Shown here piece after piece: positions 7,531-15,781 of a DNA stretch of 64,000 bases (position 1 is the stretch's first letter; every line of letters starts with the position of its first letter). The notes below the pieces were generated by a model, which saw only the letters and a list, made by a program, of their open reading frames with translations, searched no databases and was not told the DNA's origin. The position numbers and the translations under genes are program-made. Origin of the DNA: Anaerolineales bacterium UBA5797 (GTDB lineage Bacteria > Chloroflexota > Anaerolineae > Anaerolineales > Villigracilaceae); contig DIDP01000075.1 of assembly GCA_002418205.1 (NCBI GenBank), forward strand, positions 1-64,000. Direction: 5' to 3'.

Positions 7531-8322
7531 TTACTCCTTCATCGGTTTTCCCGTCCCCTTGTCCTTGATCATCAGGATCTCCGCCAGGATGCTGACCGCG
7601 ATCTCCTCCGGCGTTTCGGCATTCAACTCCAGCCCGATCGGCGAATGCACCTTCCCGATCAGTTCCTCAGATACGCCCTGCTCCTTCAACGCCTTGACCG
7701 TCGTCAGCCATCTGCGTTTCGACCCGATGACGCCGATGTATGCCGCGTCCGAAGTCAGCAGATTTGGCAGTCCCTTCGCATCCACATTGGACCCGCGGCT
7801 GGTCACCACCAAATAGGTCCGGCGTGTCACTTTGAGCTGTTCCGTTAATTTGCCCATCTCCACCGGGTAATACGCGTCCGCCCCCGGCACGGACTCGGGA
7901 TTGCAGAACTCCTCGCGGTCGTCGCTGACCGCGACGCGGAATCCCAGCCATTTTGCCAAGTGTACAACCGCCTTGCCAACGTGACCCGCGCCGATGACCA
8001 CGATCATCGCAGGGGGTAGGATCGGTTCCACAAATACCTCCACTGTCCCGCCGCACACGCCCGGGTCGCCGCGGCTGGGGTCCACCATGCTGTACTTCAA
8101 GGTCCGGGCGGTGCCTTCCGCGATGGCGATCCAGGCTTCGTCCATGACGCGGTGTTCCAGGTCCCCGCCGCCCACCGTGCCGATAAACGTTCCATCGGGG
8201 TACACGAGCATCTTACTGCCCACATGCCGCGGCGTCGAACCTTCGCTTTTGGTCACCGTACACAGCGCGGCGGATTCGTTATTCTTTTCGAGTTCGGTAA
8301 TGGCTTGGTAGATATTGTTCAT
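7531..8322 (-). CDS. XdhC/CoxI-family molybdenum cofactor insertion protein
   Basis: A 263-residue protein of the XdhC family, which delivers sulfurated molybdenum cofactor to xanthine-dehydrogenase-type enzymes. The N-terminal XdhC_CoxI domain shows LCTVTKSEGSTPRHVGSKML, FIGTVGGGDLEHRV and the conserved GVCGGTVEVFVEPI. The C-terminal Rossmann domain shows VIGAGHVGKAVVHLAKWLGF, VTSRGSNVDAKGLPNLL and YIGVIGSKRR. The start MNNIYQA (8322) is chosen because the family begins there; the longer open frame upstream runs into a palindromic repeat and the next gene. It lies on the same strand as the Mo-enzyme at 9739-12768, with the pyrophosphatase gene between them, so co-expression is plausible. Confidence 0.9.
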   Translation of the reverse strand: MNNIYQAITELEKNNESAALCTVTKSEGSTPRHVGSKMLVYPDGTFIGTVGGGDLEHRVMDEAWIAIAEGTARTLKYSMVDPSRGDPGVCGGTVEVFVEPILPPAMIVVIGAGHVGKAVVHLAKWLGFRVAVSDDREEFCNPESVPGADAYYPVEMGKLTEQLKVTRRTYLVVTSRGSNVDAKGLPNLLTSDAAYIGVIGSKRRWLTTVKALKEQGVSEELIGKVHSPIGLELNAETPEEIAVSILAEILMIKDKGTGKPMKE

Positions 8323-8332
8323 TTGTCCAACC

Positions 8333-8362
8333 CGTAGGGGTGCAATATATTGCGCCTCTACG
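8333..8362. repeat. Intergenic palindromic repeat
   Basis: A 30-base imperfect palindrome, CGTAGGGG on the left and CCTCTACG on the right around TGCAATATATTGCG. It fills the gap between xdhC and the pyrophosphatase gene and looks like a dispersed REP-type element. Confidence 0.6.
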
Positions 8363-8368
8363 ATAATT

Positions 8369-9712
8369 TCATCTCTCCAGCAACCCCAGCACGACCGGCA
8401 ATAACTGCTTCTTCCTTGAAACCACGCCCGATGCATCGCGCGTGCCATCGCCAAGCGGCGGATAGGGCAGGTCGGCAAGGATGGGCGGCGGGTTCGATGA
8501 AATGATAAGTCTGCTCGAGCCGCGCACCACGTCTGTGACCAGCAGCATCGCGAAATCGAGACCGCGTTTGTCCTTGAGTTCATCGAGGGCTTTGGTGAGA
8601 GGTTTCAGATGTTCGCCCAGTTGGACGAGGTCCGTTACTTCGACCTGGGCGATGGCAAGTTTGAATCCGCCCGCCTCGTACGCCTTGATATCCGTGCTGA
8701 CGATCTCCTCCGGTTTGCGGTTCGAGAGTCCCGCGCCCGCGCTGAGCACGGCTTTTCCGTAGGATTCGATCGTCTCGCCCTTGAGCGGACTCCCGCCTAC
8801 GAATGCCCAGCGCGCCAATCGTTGCGCGGCATCCTTGTCGCGCGGTGTGGTGGTGGGAGAGGTCAATATAAGGGTATCAGATAGAAGTCCCGCGAGAAGC
8901 GCACCGGCAAGGTTGGGCGGCATCGAGAGGCCCGCCTCGGTTGTCTGTTCGGAGACGAGAGTCGAGGTCGATCCCACGATGTCCACCGTGAAGCGGATGG
9001 GGGTGTGCGTGTGCGGGTTGCCGAGCCGGTGATGGTCCAGAATTTCGAGCAGTTCGGCTTCCTCGAGCGAGGCGATGGATTGGCGCGGCTCATTGTGGTC
9101 CACAAGGATGATCTTCAGGCGCGGCGGGTTGAGGATATCGCGCTGGCGCGCAATGCCAAGATATAGACCGTTTTCATCCACGACCCAATAATCGTCGGTC
9201 TCATCACGCAGAATTCGGTTGAGCGAATCGCGGATGTGGCTGTTGGCGGCATATTTGGGGACCGTGGTATCCGCCGCGTCCTTGCACGGCGCAGACATCA
9301 TCTCGCGCACGGTCGTATCGCCTGGGCGCGGACCGAGCACCTCGGTGAAATATTTGAACAGGCTGTACCCGTGGATGATGCCGTAGGGCTTGCCGTCCTC
9401 GTCCACAACCGGCGCGAGACCGCCGGTGCGGCTGGCGAGCGTCCATGCCATGCCGAGTTGCGCCTCCGGGCGGATGCTGTCGAGCCGGAGCATCACGGAT
9501 TCGAAGCGCGGCGAAGCGTCGGTCAGCAGAATGGGCGGATCCAGTTCGAGTTTTTTGAGTACCCAGGCGGTCTGCGGGTTGAGCGCGCCGGCGCGCGCCG
9601 CGATGGTATCAGCGCCATCGCGCTCGCGCAGCAGCCAGGCATACCCCATTGCCGATGCAATGGAGTCCGTATCCGGGTTGACGTGTCCGATGACGAAGAT
9701 TTTGGATTGCAT
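8369..9712 (-). CDS. DHH/DHHA2 manganese-dependent inorganic pyrophosphatase with CBS domains
   Basis: A 447-residue family II pyrophosphatase. Motif I is GHVNPDTDSIASAMGY near the N-terminus. A regulatory insert with two CBS domains (about residues 65-230, including WVVDENGLYLGIARQRDIL) splits the DHH domain. Then come the metal-binding VDHNEP and ILDHHRLGN (the DHH triad) and GSTSTLVSE. The DHHA2 domain follows at about 310-445. No DRTGG insert is seen. CBS-containing enzymes of this family bind adenine nucleotides and are regulated by them; that is family knowledge. A TAAAAT box (9724-9719) lies six bases before the ATG, so the transcript may be leaderless, although AAGGA is also there. 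Confidence 0.9.
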   Translation of the reverse strand: MQSKIFVIGHVNPDTDSIASAMGYAWLLRERDGADTIAARAGALNPQTAWVLKKLELDPPILLTDASPRFESVMLRLDSIRPEAQLGMAWTLASRTGGLAPVVDEDGKPYGIIHGYSLFKYFTEVLGPRPGDTTVREMMSAPCKDAADTTVPKYAANSHIRDSLNRILRDETDDYWVVDENGLYLGIARQRDILNPPRLKIILVDHNEPRQSIASLEEAELLEILDHHRLGNPHTHTPIRFTVDIVGSTSTLVSEQTTEAGLSMPPNLAGALLAGLLSDTLILTSPTTTPRDKDAAQRLARWAFVGGSPLKGETIESYGKAVLSAGAGLSNRKPEEIVSTDIKAYEAGGFKLAIAQVEVTDLVQLGEHLKPLTKALDELKDKRGLDFAMLLVTDVVRGSSRLIISSNPPPILADLPYPPLGDGTRDASGVVSRKKQLLPVVLGLLER

Positions 9713-9718
9713 GTCCTT

Positions 9719-9724
9719 ATTTTA
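9719..9724 (-). promoter_or_regulatory. Putative leaderless -10 box for the pyrophosphatase
   Basis: TAAAAT on the minus strand, six bases before the start codon at 9712. See the finding on leaderless starts. Confidence 0.45.
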
Positions 9725-9738
9725 CCCGTACATGGGAT

Positions 9739-12700
9739 TCATCTGCTTTTGATCGCCTTCCATACTTTTTCCGGCGTTACCGGGTTGTCGTCCACATTGA
9801 TCCCGACCGCATCGAGGATCGCGTTGCCGACTGCGGGCGCGACGCCATCCATCGGAATCTCTGCCACAGCTTTGACCCCGAACGGATGACTCGGCTCGAA
9901 CGTCTCGACGAAGATGGTTTCGAGTTTGGGCATCTCATCGGCGCGGAAGATGTGATAACGGTCGAGGTCGCGTTCAATGGCATTGCCTTTTTCGTCGTAG
10001 CGCATCTCCTCGCAGACGGCATAGCCGAGCGCCTGCGTCATCCCGCCTTCGATCTGACCCGAGGCGGTGAGCGGATTCACGATGACGCCCGAATCGACCG
10101 CCATCACAAGCCTGTCCACCGTTACCGCGCCGGTTTCTGTATCGACGGTTACTTCAGCGAACTGCGCCGCGAACGGCGGCGGCGAGACCGGGGAAACGTA
10201 CGAAGCGACTCCCATGATCTGTTCCTGGTTGTTACGATGCAGGCTGTCGAGGGCAATTTCGCTGAATGGAATGGATTGTCCGTTTGGTGCAATTGCCTTC
10301 CTGTTTGAAAGTTGCAGGTCGGAAGGTTGAACGTTCAAACCTTCAACTTTGAACATTTCAACCGCTCTTGCCTTTATCCGTTCGGCGCAGATCTTTGCAG
10401 CCTTGACCGCCGCCGTGCCGGAGATGTACGTTGTGGATGACGCGTAAGCGCCTTTATCGAACGGCGTGAAGTCGGTGTCGGAGGAATATGTGATCATATC
10501 CTCCACGGGCACGCCCAACACCTCCGCCGCCATCTGCGCAAGGACGGTGTCCGAGCCGGTGCCGAGGTCCGTGGCGCCGACCAGCAGGTTGAACGAGCCG
10601 TCGTCGTTCATTTTGATCGATGCGCCGCCCATGTCGAGGTAGGGGATGGCTGTCCCCTGCATGACCATCGCAACACCAATACCTTTCCGCTTCGCGGAGG
10701 TTCCAGGTTTCAGGTTCCAGGTTTCAGGTTTTTCACCTGAGACTTGAGACTTGGAACTTGAAATTTGATTTCGCCATTCCTCATTCCCAAACTTTTGATC
10801 CCAGCCGATGGCGGCTTTGCCTTGCACCACGCATTGTTCCAACCCCACTGTATGGATGATCTCGGGTCGCGGTTCGCGTCCCTCGTTCCATGCTGTTGAG
10901 AACGGATGATATTCGCCGGGCCGTATGGCATTCTTCAGCCTGAACTCGATCGGGTCGAAGCCCAATGTCCGCGCGATCTTTTCCATGTGACGGTCGAGCG
11001 GCCAGTATCCCTGCGGGACGCCGTAGCCGCGGAACGCGCCGGCCGGCGGCGTGTTGGTGTAGACCACGTCCGCGTAAAAGCGGATGTTGGGACTCTTGCG
11101 GAACTCCCCGTCGCCTACATATAAAGCCATCGCCTTGTGTCCCGTGTTGCCGGTGACGGTCAATGCGTGACAGCCGTACGCGCCCGTATCGGACAGCGCG
11201 TACATTTCGTTGGCGGTGATCGTCCCATCCCGCTTCACGCCGGTCTTCATCCTGATCCTCATCGGATGCCTCGACCGCGCCGCGACAAATTCCTCCTCAC
11301 GCGTATATTCGTAGATGACCGGGCGTTTCGTTGCGATGGTCAAATGTGCGGGGACGTCCTCCATCAACACTTCCTGCTTGCCGCCGAAGCCGCCGCCGAT
11401 GCGCGGCTTGATGACGCGGATGCGTTTCACCGGCAGGTTCAATACCGGCGCCAGCATCCGCCTCACATGGAACGGAACCTGGGTCGATGTGCGGATCACC
11501 AAACGATCATCCTCATCCCAATACGTGACGCAGACGTGCGGCTCAATGTGCGCCTGCTGAACCTTCGGCACTTCGTATTCGGCTTCGAAGATCTCGTCTG
11601 CTTCCTCGAATCCTTTTTCCACGTCACCGATGTCGATGCGGATCTCGGCGGCGAGATTCTTTTCCGGGTTCGAGTCGGCGAAATTAACGTACTCAGGCTC
11701 ATCGTGAATCCGAACCGCATCCGGTTTCATGGCCTCCCGCGAATCCAGAATGGCGGGCAGGATCTCGTACTCCAAATCGATTAGGGTTAGGGCTTTTTCC
11801 GCGATCTCGGGAGTCTCCGCGGCGACCATCGCCACGCGGTCCCCGACAAATCTGACTTTGTTATCCAGTGAAAAAGTATCCAGCGGACCCGGGATCGGGT
11901 CGGATTGTCCCGCTGTCGAATAGACGACGCGCGGGATATCCTGCCATGTGAGCACCGCCGCAACGCCTTCCAGGTCTTTGGCTTTGCTCGTATCGATCTT
12001 CTTGATGCGGGCATGTGCATGCGGACTATGCAACACGCGCGCATACAACATGCCGCGCATGTCCATGTCTGCGGTGAAGGCTGGCTTGCCCTGCACCAGT
12101 TTGATCGCATCCACTTTCTTTTCGGGCTTGCCAACCGTCTGGTAGGTCTGGGTTTCGGGGGTGACCACCACTTTGGGCTTTACCAGTACGTTGGAAAACT
12201 GGTCGGCTGGAAGATCGGGGGAGTCGGGCTGGCGTTCCCAATTTCCCAAGTCCCAATGGACCGACTCTCCATCTCCCAGAATTTCTCCTCTCATCACCGC
12301 CGCGGCTTTCATAACAGCCTGCACGGGCTTGAGATAACCGGTACAGCGGCACAACACGCCCGCAATTGCCTCGCGCACCTGTTCCTCTGTCGGATTGGGA
12401 TTTACATCGAGCAATGCCTTCGCCGCAAGGATCTGCCCGGGCGTGCAATATCCACATTGGATCGCGCCCGACTCGACGAACGCCTGCTGTAATGGATGCA
12501 AACCTTCGGTCTTGCGCCAGCCCTGGTCGGGATGTTCGCCCAGTCCTTCGATGGTGACGATGTTATGTCCTTCGGCTTGCGCGGCAAGCATCGAACCCGC
12601 GTTGACCGGCTTGCCATCCAGCAGCACCGTGTCCGAGCCGGAAAGTCCCTGCTCATCGCCGAATTTGACGCCGTAGTACCCAAGCCTCCGGACGACAGAC

Positions 12701-12768
12701 AACAGTGTTTCGGAGGGGGTGCAATCAACTTCATGTTTGTTTGCATTGATGGTGAGGGTGATGTTCAT
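9739..12768 (-). CDS. Xanthine-dehydrogenase-family hydroxylase, fused 2Fe-2S and molybdopterin subunits
   Basis: A protein of about 1009 residues joining a small Fe-S subunit (1-155) to a Mo-binding subunit (about 210-1005). The second Fe-S cluster is intact: CGYCTPG (C105, C108) and CRCTGY (C140, C142). The first is not: where C-x4-C-x2-C is expected in GxKxGCxxGxCGxCTVLLDG, the protein reads GVKFGDEQGLSGSDTVLLDG. The Mo domain has PAGAFRGYGVPQ, GGGFGGKQEV, DLGTGSDTV and FGVKAVAEIPMDGVAPAVGN, which keeps the probable catalytic Glu. The substrate is unknown. Two repeat-derived insertions are in frame at about residues 667-690 and 805-820. The start at ATG 12768 has GGAG seven bases upstream; ATG 12780 is the alternative. 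A FAD subunit lies at 22427-23224. Confidence 0.88.
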   Translation of the reverse strand: MNITLTINANKHEVDCTPSETLLSVVRRLGYYGVKFGDEQGLSGSDTVLLDGKPVNAGSMLAAQAEGHNIVTIEGLGEHPDQGWRKTEGLHPLQQAFVESGAIQCGYCTPGQILAAKALLDVNPNPTEEQVREAIAGVLCRCTGYLKPVQAVMKAAAVMRGEILGDGESVHWDLGNWERQPDSPDLPADQFSNVLVKPKVVVTPETQTYQTVGKPEKKVDAIKLVQGKPAFTADMDMRGMLYARVLHSPHAHARIKKIDTSKAKDLEGVAAVLTWQDIPRVVYSTAGQSDPIPGPLDTFSLDNKVRFVGDRVAMVAAETPEIAEKALTLIDLEYEILPAILDSREAMKPDAVRIHDEPEYVNFADSNPEKNLAAEIRIDIGDVEKGFEEADEIFEAEYEVPKVQQAHIEPHVCVTYWDEDDRLVIRTSTQVPFHVRRMLAPVLNLPVKRIRVIKPRIGGGFGGKQEVLMEDVPAHLTIATKRPVIYEYTREEEFVAARSRHPMRIRMKTGVKRDGTITANEMYALSDTGAYGCHALTVTGNTGHKAMALYVGDGEFRKSPNIRFYADVVYTNTPPAGAFRGYGVPQGYWPLDRHMEKIARTLGFDPIEFRLKNAIRPGEYHPFSTAWNEGREPRPEIIHTVGLEQCVVQGKAAIGWDQKFGNEEWRNQISSSKSQVSGEKPETWNLKPGTSAKRKGIGVAMVMQGTAIPYLDMGGASIKMNDDGSFNLLVGATDLGTGSDTVLAQMAAEVLGVPVEDMITYSSDTDFTPFDKGAYASSTTYISGTAAVKAAKICAERIKARAVEMFKVEGLNVQPSDLQLSNRKAIAPNGQSIPFSEIALDSLHRNNQEQIMGVASYVSPVSPPPFAAQFAEVTVDTETGAVTVDRLVMAVDSGVIVNPLTASGQIEGGMTQALGYAVCEEMRYDEKGNAIERDLDRYHIFRADEMPKLETIFVETFEPSHPFGVKAVAEIPMDGVAPAVGNAILDAVGINVDDNPVTPEKVWKAIKSR
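10308..10352. repeat. In-frame low-complexity repeat inside the Mo-hydroxylase gene
   Basis: GAAAGTTGCAGGTCGGAAGG and GTTCAAACCTTCAACTTTG belong to the same word family as the intergenic 6210-6275 stretch. On the coding strand they give VEGLNVQPSDLQLSN without breaking the frame. Confidence 0.5.
10699..10767. repeat. In-frame tandem repeat inside the Mo-hydroxylase gene
   Basis: Two tandem copies of GGTTCCAGGTTTCA (10699-10712, 10713-10726), followed by GGTTTTTCACCTGAGACTTG and similar words. It encodes SKSQVSGEKPETWNLKPGTS, which interrupts the otherwise conserved junction before GIGVAMVMQGTAIP. Confidence 0.6.
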
Positions 12769-12781
12769 GGGTCGCTCCATT

Positions 12782-12804
12782 CCCCTCTCCCTTGGGGAGA
12801 GGGG
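12782..12804. repeat. Hairpin repeat between the M16C protease and Mo-hydroxylase genes
   Basis: CCCCTCTCCC and GGGAGAGGGG form a near-perfect stem with almost no loop and no T-tract, so it is more likely a dispersed repeat or RNA-processing hairpin than a terminator. Confidence 0.5.
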
Positions 12805-12828
12805 TGAGGTTAAGTTTGAATCCGAAGG

Positions 12829-15738
12829 CTATAGAACCTTTGTCACTTTCAAGCCAATGTCGGCAGCTTCGAGGGAGGACTGCGAGCCGATCACGGTCAC
12901 CGCCTCCGACTGCGCGACCTTTTCCAACACTTCGCCGAATGCGATGAAATCCTCTCCGTTCGTGGAGAGCACTTCCTCGCGGATCTTTTGCCGCATTTCA
13001 TCCGTGCGCCCGGTAAGATGGCGCATCATGGATGTGAATCCCTTTGCATCGGGAAGTTGGTACGCATCCAGGTCGCCGATGGCGGCGATGATGGCTTTGG
13101 TCAGTTCGTTATCGTTCAGGCGGGATGAATCAAGGCTCCTTAAAAACTCACCAGCCTTGTCGTAGTTCGCGATCGTCGAGGCGACATTGGGATCGCGATA
13201 CGAGAGGAAGGTGAACACTCCGGAATTTTCATCGAATAGAGAGAATCCGCCGTATGCGCCACCTTGTACGCGGATCTTTTCCCAGAGATAAGCCATGCGC
13301 AGATAACCGACCACGACTTCGGCGGAACCATCATACTCGTACCCAAGGTCATACAAATTTGCGCCCTTGCCCACATAATTGACCTGCGCCGGAATGGTCA
13401 GGCCTTCCTTCATTTGAACAGCTTTTACATTAAAGTCGGAGACCTTCACATCTTTGGCAGGCAGTGACCCAAGGAACGAGTCCAGTAGCGGTTTGAATGC
13501 CTCAAAATTTGCGGCATCCACAGTGACGTTGACGAGCAGTGCCTTGCGATTAATCAACGCCTCCCGCATGGCCTCCAATTTCTCCAAAACTGAAGACCAC
13601 TTCCTGTCGATGGACTTCGCCAGATCGCGCAGTGCGAACAGATAACCGATGCCGCTCATCTGGTCTTTTGCCCAGCCTGCCTCGCTGAACTGCGCGTGCA
13701 AACGCTGGTTGGCGAAAAGATGTCCGCGCGGCACCAATGCCGATTCCAGTCCCGCCTTTTCTTCGAGGATGATCTGCCTGACCCTTTCCTGGTTGTCGAG
13801 TTTTGCTGTGAGCAGGACATCCTTCAAAATGTTCAACAATTCGGACGACTGACTCACCGTCGCTTTGCCGCGCAGCACCAACTTTGCAACGCTCTCTCTG
13901 GACCCGATCACTGTTGAGGTCACCGCCGAACTGTGGATTCCGCCTGTGCTTTTTCCGATCCGCTGGGATAGTTTCACGTAATCCTCGGTCTCGGTTCCCA
14001 TCTCGAGCAATGCCCGCCCGAAGACCTCCATCAACGGAAGCAGGTCCCTGGGCAGGGCGTGGAGGTCAAAGCCAAGATCGAGATAGACGATGCCGTTGGT
14101 GAACAGGTCGTGATACAAAACTTTTGTATCCTGCATTTCCATTACATCGATCGGGATCGTCTTGCTTTGTTTTTCAAGGTCGTTCAGTTTGAGAACGGGA
14201 AGCGTCGCCAGCGCTTCTTCTGAGTCAGGAGTCTCCTGGCGCTTCTTGAGCAGTCTGGTGGTTTCGGCGATCTCCTTGAGCTGATCCTCCGTCAACGACT
14301 CGCGGATCTTTGCCAGCCGGGCTTTTTCGTCCTCATCGAAACGGCGACCAAACTCCGGGTCCGGTTTGAGGCGGAGGGTGGTGCGGTGCTGGTTGTCCAG
14401 CAGATAAGTCTGGATCAACTTCTCGAAGTAGCGGTTATCGTTGGTGAGTTTTGCCTTGATGGCTTCCAGTGACGCTTCGAAGGCAAGCAGTTTGATGGGG
14501 TCGTCATCGTGGAGCCAGGTGGTCATGGCGCGCAGCATCAGCGCGATGCCGCGCGGGAGCGCGCCGGTGTTGTTCTCACGCAAACGGAACTCGACCGTGT
14601 TGAGGGATGCCGCGATCATATCGGGATCGATGCCGTCGCGGACGAGGCTTTCGAGCGTTTCAAGGATCAGCGTTTCGATCTTCTTTGCATCGCGGGCGCG
14701 CGTGCCTTTGAGACCGGTTGAGAAGATGATCTGACGCACGTCTGATTCGAGACCGATGCCTGCCAGGTCCTCACCGAGACCGGAATCGAGCAGCGCCTTC
14801 TTGAGGGGGGAGGCGGGCGTGCCGATCAGGATGTGGCCGAGGATGCGCAGGCTGAAGTTCATCACGGGATCGGAGGTGTCGGGCAGTACCCAGTTGACAG
14901 TGAGATAGTGTTTCTTTTTGATATCTTTATCTTCACCGGCGTCATAGACATATTGCACCTTTTTGGCGCGCTTGAAAGGTTTCTTCAGCGGGATCTGCGA
15001 TTTGACGCGGATCTTTTTGTAGGACTTGAGATATTCCTCCATGAGGTCGAGGCGTTTGTCTGGGTCGTCGTTGCCGTAGAAGAAGATGAACGCGTTGGAG
15101 GGGTGATAATAACTGGCGTGGAAGGCTTTGAAGTTTTCGTAGGTGAGATCGGGGATGTGGCGCGGGTCGCCGCCTGAATCCACGCCATAGACGTGCTTTG
15201 GGAAGAGTGAGTTGATGACGCGCGTCTCCAGCACACCATCCGGCGAGGAATAGGCGCCCTTCATCTCATTGAAGACCACGCCCTTGTAGGTCAGCGGCTC
15301 GGACGGGTCGTTGAGTTCGTAGTGCCACCCCTCCTGCATGAGGGTCTGTTCCGAGATGAGCGGGTGCAGGACGGCGTCCATGTAGACGTCGATCAGGTTG
15401 TAGAAATCCTGGACGTTCTGGCTGGCGACGGGGTAGCAGGTCTTGTCCGGGTAGGTCATCGCGTTGACGAACGTTGCGAGCGAGCCTTTGAGCAGTTCGA
15501 CGAACGGCTCCTTGACCGGGTATTTCTCCGAACCGTTCAGCACCGAATGTTCGAGGATGTGCGCCACGCCGGTGGAATCCTTCGGGGGTGTGCGGAAGTT
15601 GATCGAGAAGACCTTGTTCTCGTCGTCGTTGATGACCGAGAGCAGGCGCGCGCCGGTCCGTTTGTGGAGATAGTAGCGGACGGTCGAATTCAGTTCGGGA
15701 ATGTTCTGTTCCTGAAGCAGTGTGAATTTTTTGGACAT
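12829..15738 (-). CDS. M16C-family (presequence-protease-like) metalloendopeptidase
   Basis: A 969-residue insulinase-family protease. The inverted zinc motif HxxEH is HILEHSVLNGS, about 75 residues in, with the distal acidic ligand likely in the YKGVVFNEMKGAYSS helix. Four homologous ~230-residue domains joined by a hinge fit the length of M16C enzymes (PreP/Cym1), which degrade short unfolded peptides in a closed chamber. The C-terminal region with AYGGFSLFDENSG carries the usual substrate-binding Tyr/Arg area. The start is ATG 15738, with AGGAG seven bases upstream; the longer open frame only overlaps the antiporter gene. No signal peptide is visible, so it is probably cytoplasmic. Same strand as the antiporter upstream (43-base gap). 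Confidence 0.92.
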   Translation of the reverse strand: MSKKFTLLQEQNIPELNSTVRYYLHKRTGARLLSVINDDENKVFSINFRTPPKDSTGVAHILEHSVLNGSEKYPVKEPFVELLKGSLATFVNAMTYPDKTCYPVASQNVQDFYNLIDVYMDAVLHPLISEQTLMQEGWHYELNDPSEPLTYKGVVFNEMKGAYSSPDGVLETRVINSLFPKHVYGVDSGGDPRHIPDLTYENFKAFHASYYHPSNAFIFFYGNDDPDKRLDLMEEYLKSYKKIRVKSQIPLKKPFKRAKKVQYVYDAGEDKDIKKKHYLTVNWVLPDTSDPVMNFSLRILGHILIGTPASPLKKALLDSGLGEDLAGIGLESDVRQIIFSTGLKGTRARDAKKIETLILETLESLVRDGIDPDMIAASLNTVEFRLRENNTGALPRGIALMLRAMTTWLHDDDPIKLLAFEASLEAIKAKLTNDNRYFEKLIQTYLLDNQHRTTLRLKPDPEFGRRFDEDEKARLAKIRESLTEDQLKEIAETTRLLKKRQETPDSEEALATLPVLKLNDLEKQSKTIPIDVMEMQDTKVLYHDLFTNGIVYLDLGFDLHALPRDLLPLMEVFGRALLEMGTETEDYVKLSQRIGKSTGGIHSSAVTSTVIGSRESVAKLVLRGKATVSQSSELLNILKDVLLTAKLDNQERVRQIILEEKAGLESALVPRGHLFANQRLHAQFSEAGWAKDQMSGIGYLFALRDLAKSIDRKWSSVLEKLEAMREALINRKALLVNVTVDAANFEAFKPLLDSFLGSLPAKDVKVSDFNVKAVQMKEGLTIPAQVNYVGKGANLYDLGYEYDGSAEVVVGYLRMAYLWEKIRVQGGAYGGFSLFDENSGVFTFLSYRDPNVASTIANYDKAGEFLRSLDSSRLNDNELTKAIIAAIGDLDAYQLPDAKGFTSMMRHLTGRTDEMRQKIREEVLSTNGEDFIAFGEVLEKVAQSEAVTVIGSQSSLEAADIGLKVTKVL

Positions 15739-15781
15739 GGGGTCTCCTGTATTGCGGATATTTGATGTGAGAAAAAAGTTG

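Noticed and set aside
6552..7568. A 338-codon plus-strand frame opposite the SPFH-HTH gene
   Set aside because: It runs through the SPFH gene and its promoter and reads as Arg/His-rich low-complexity protein, typical of an antisense shadow.
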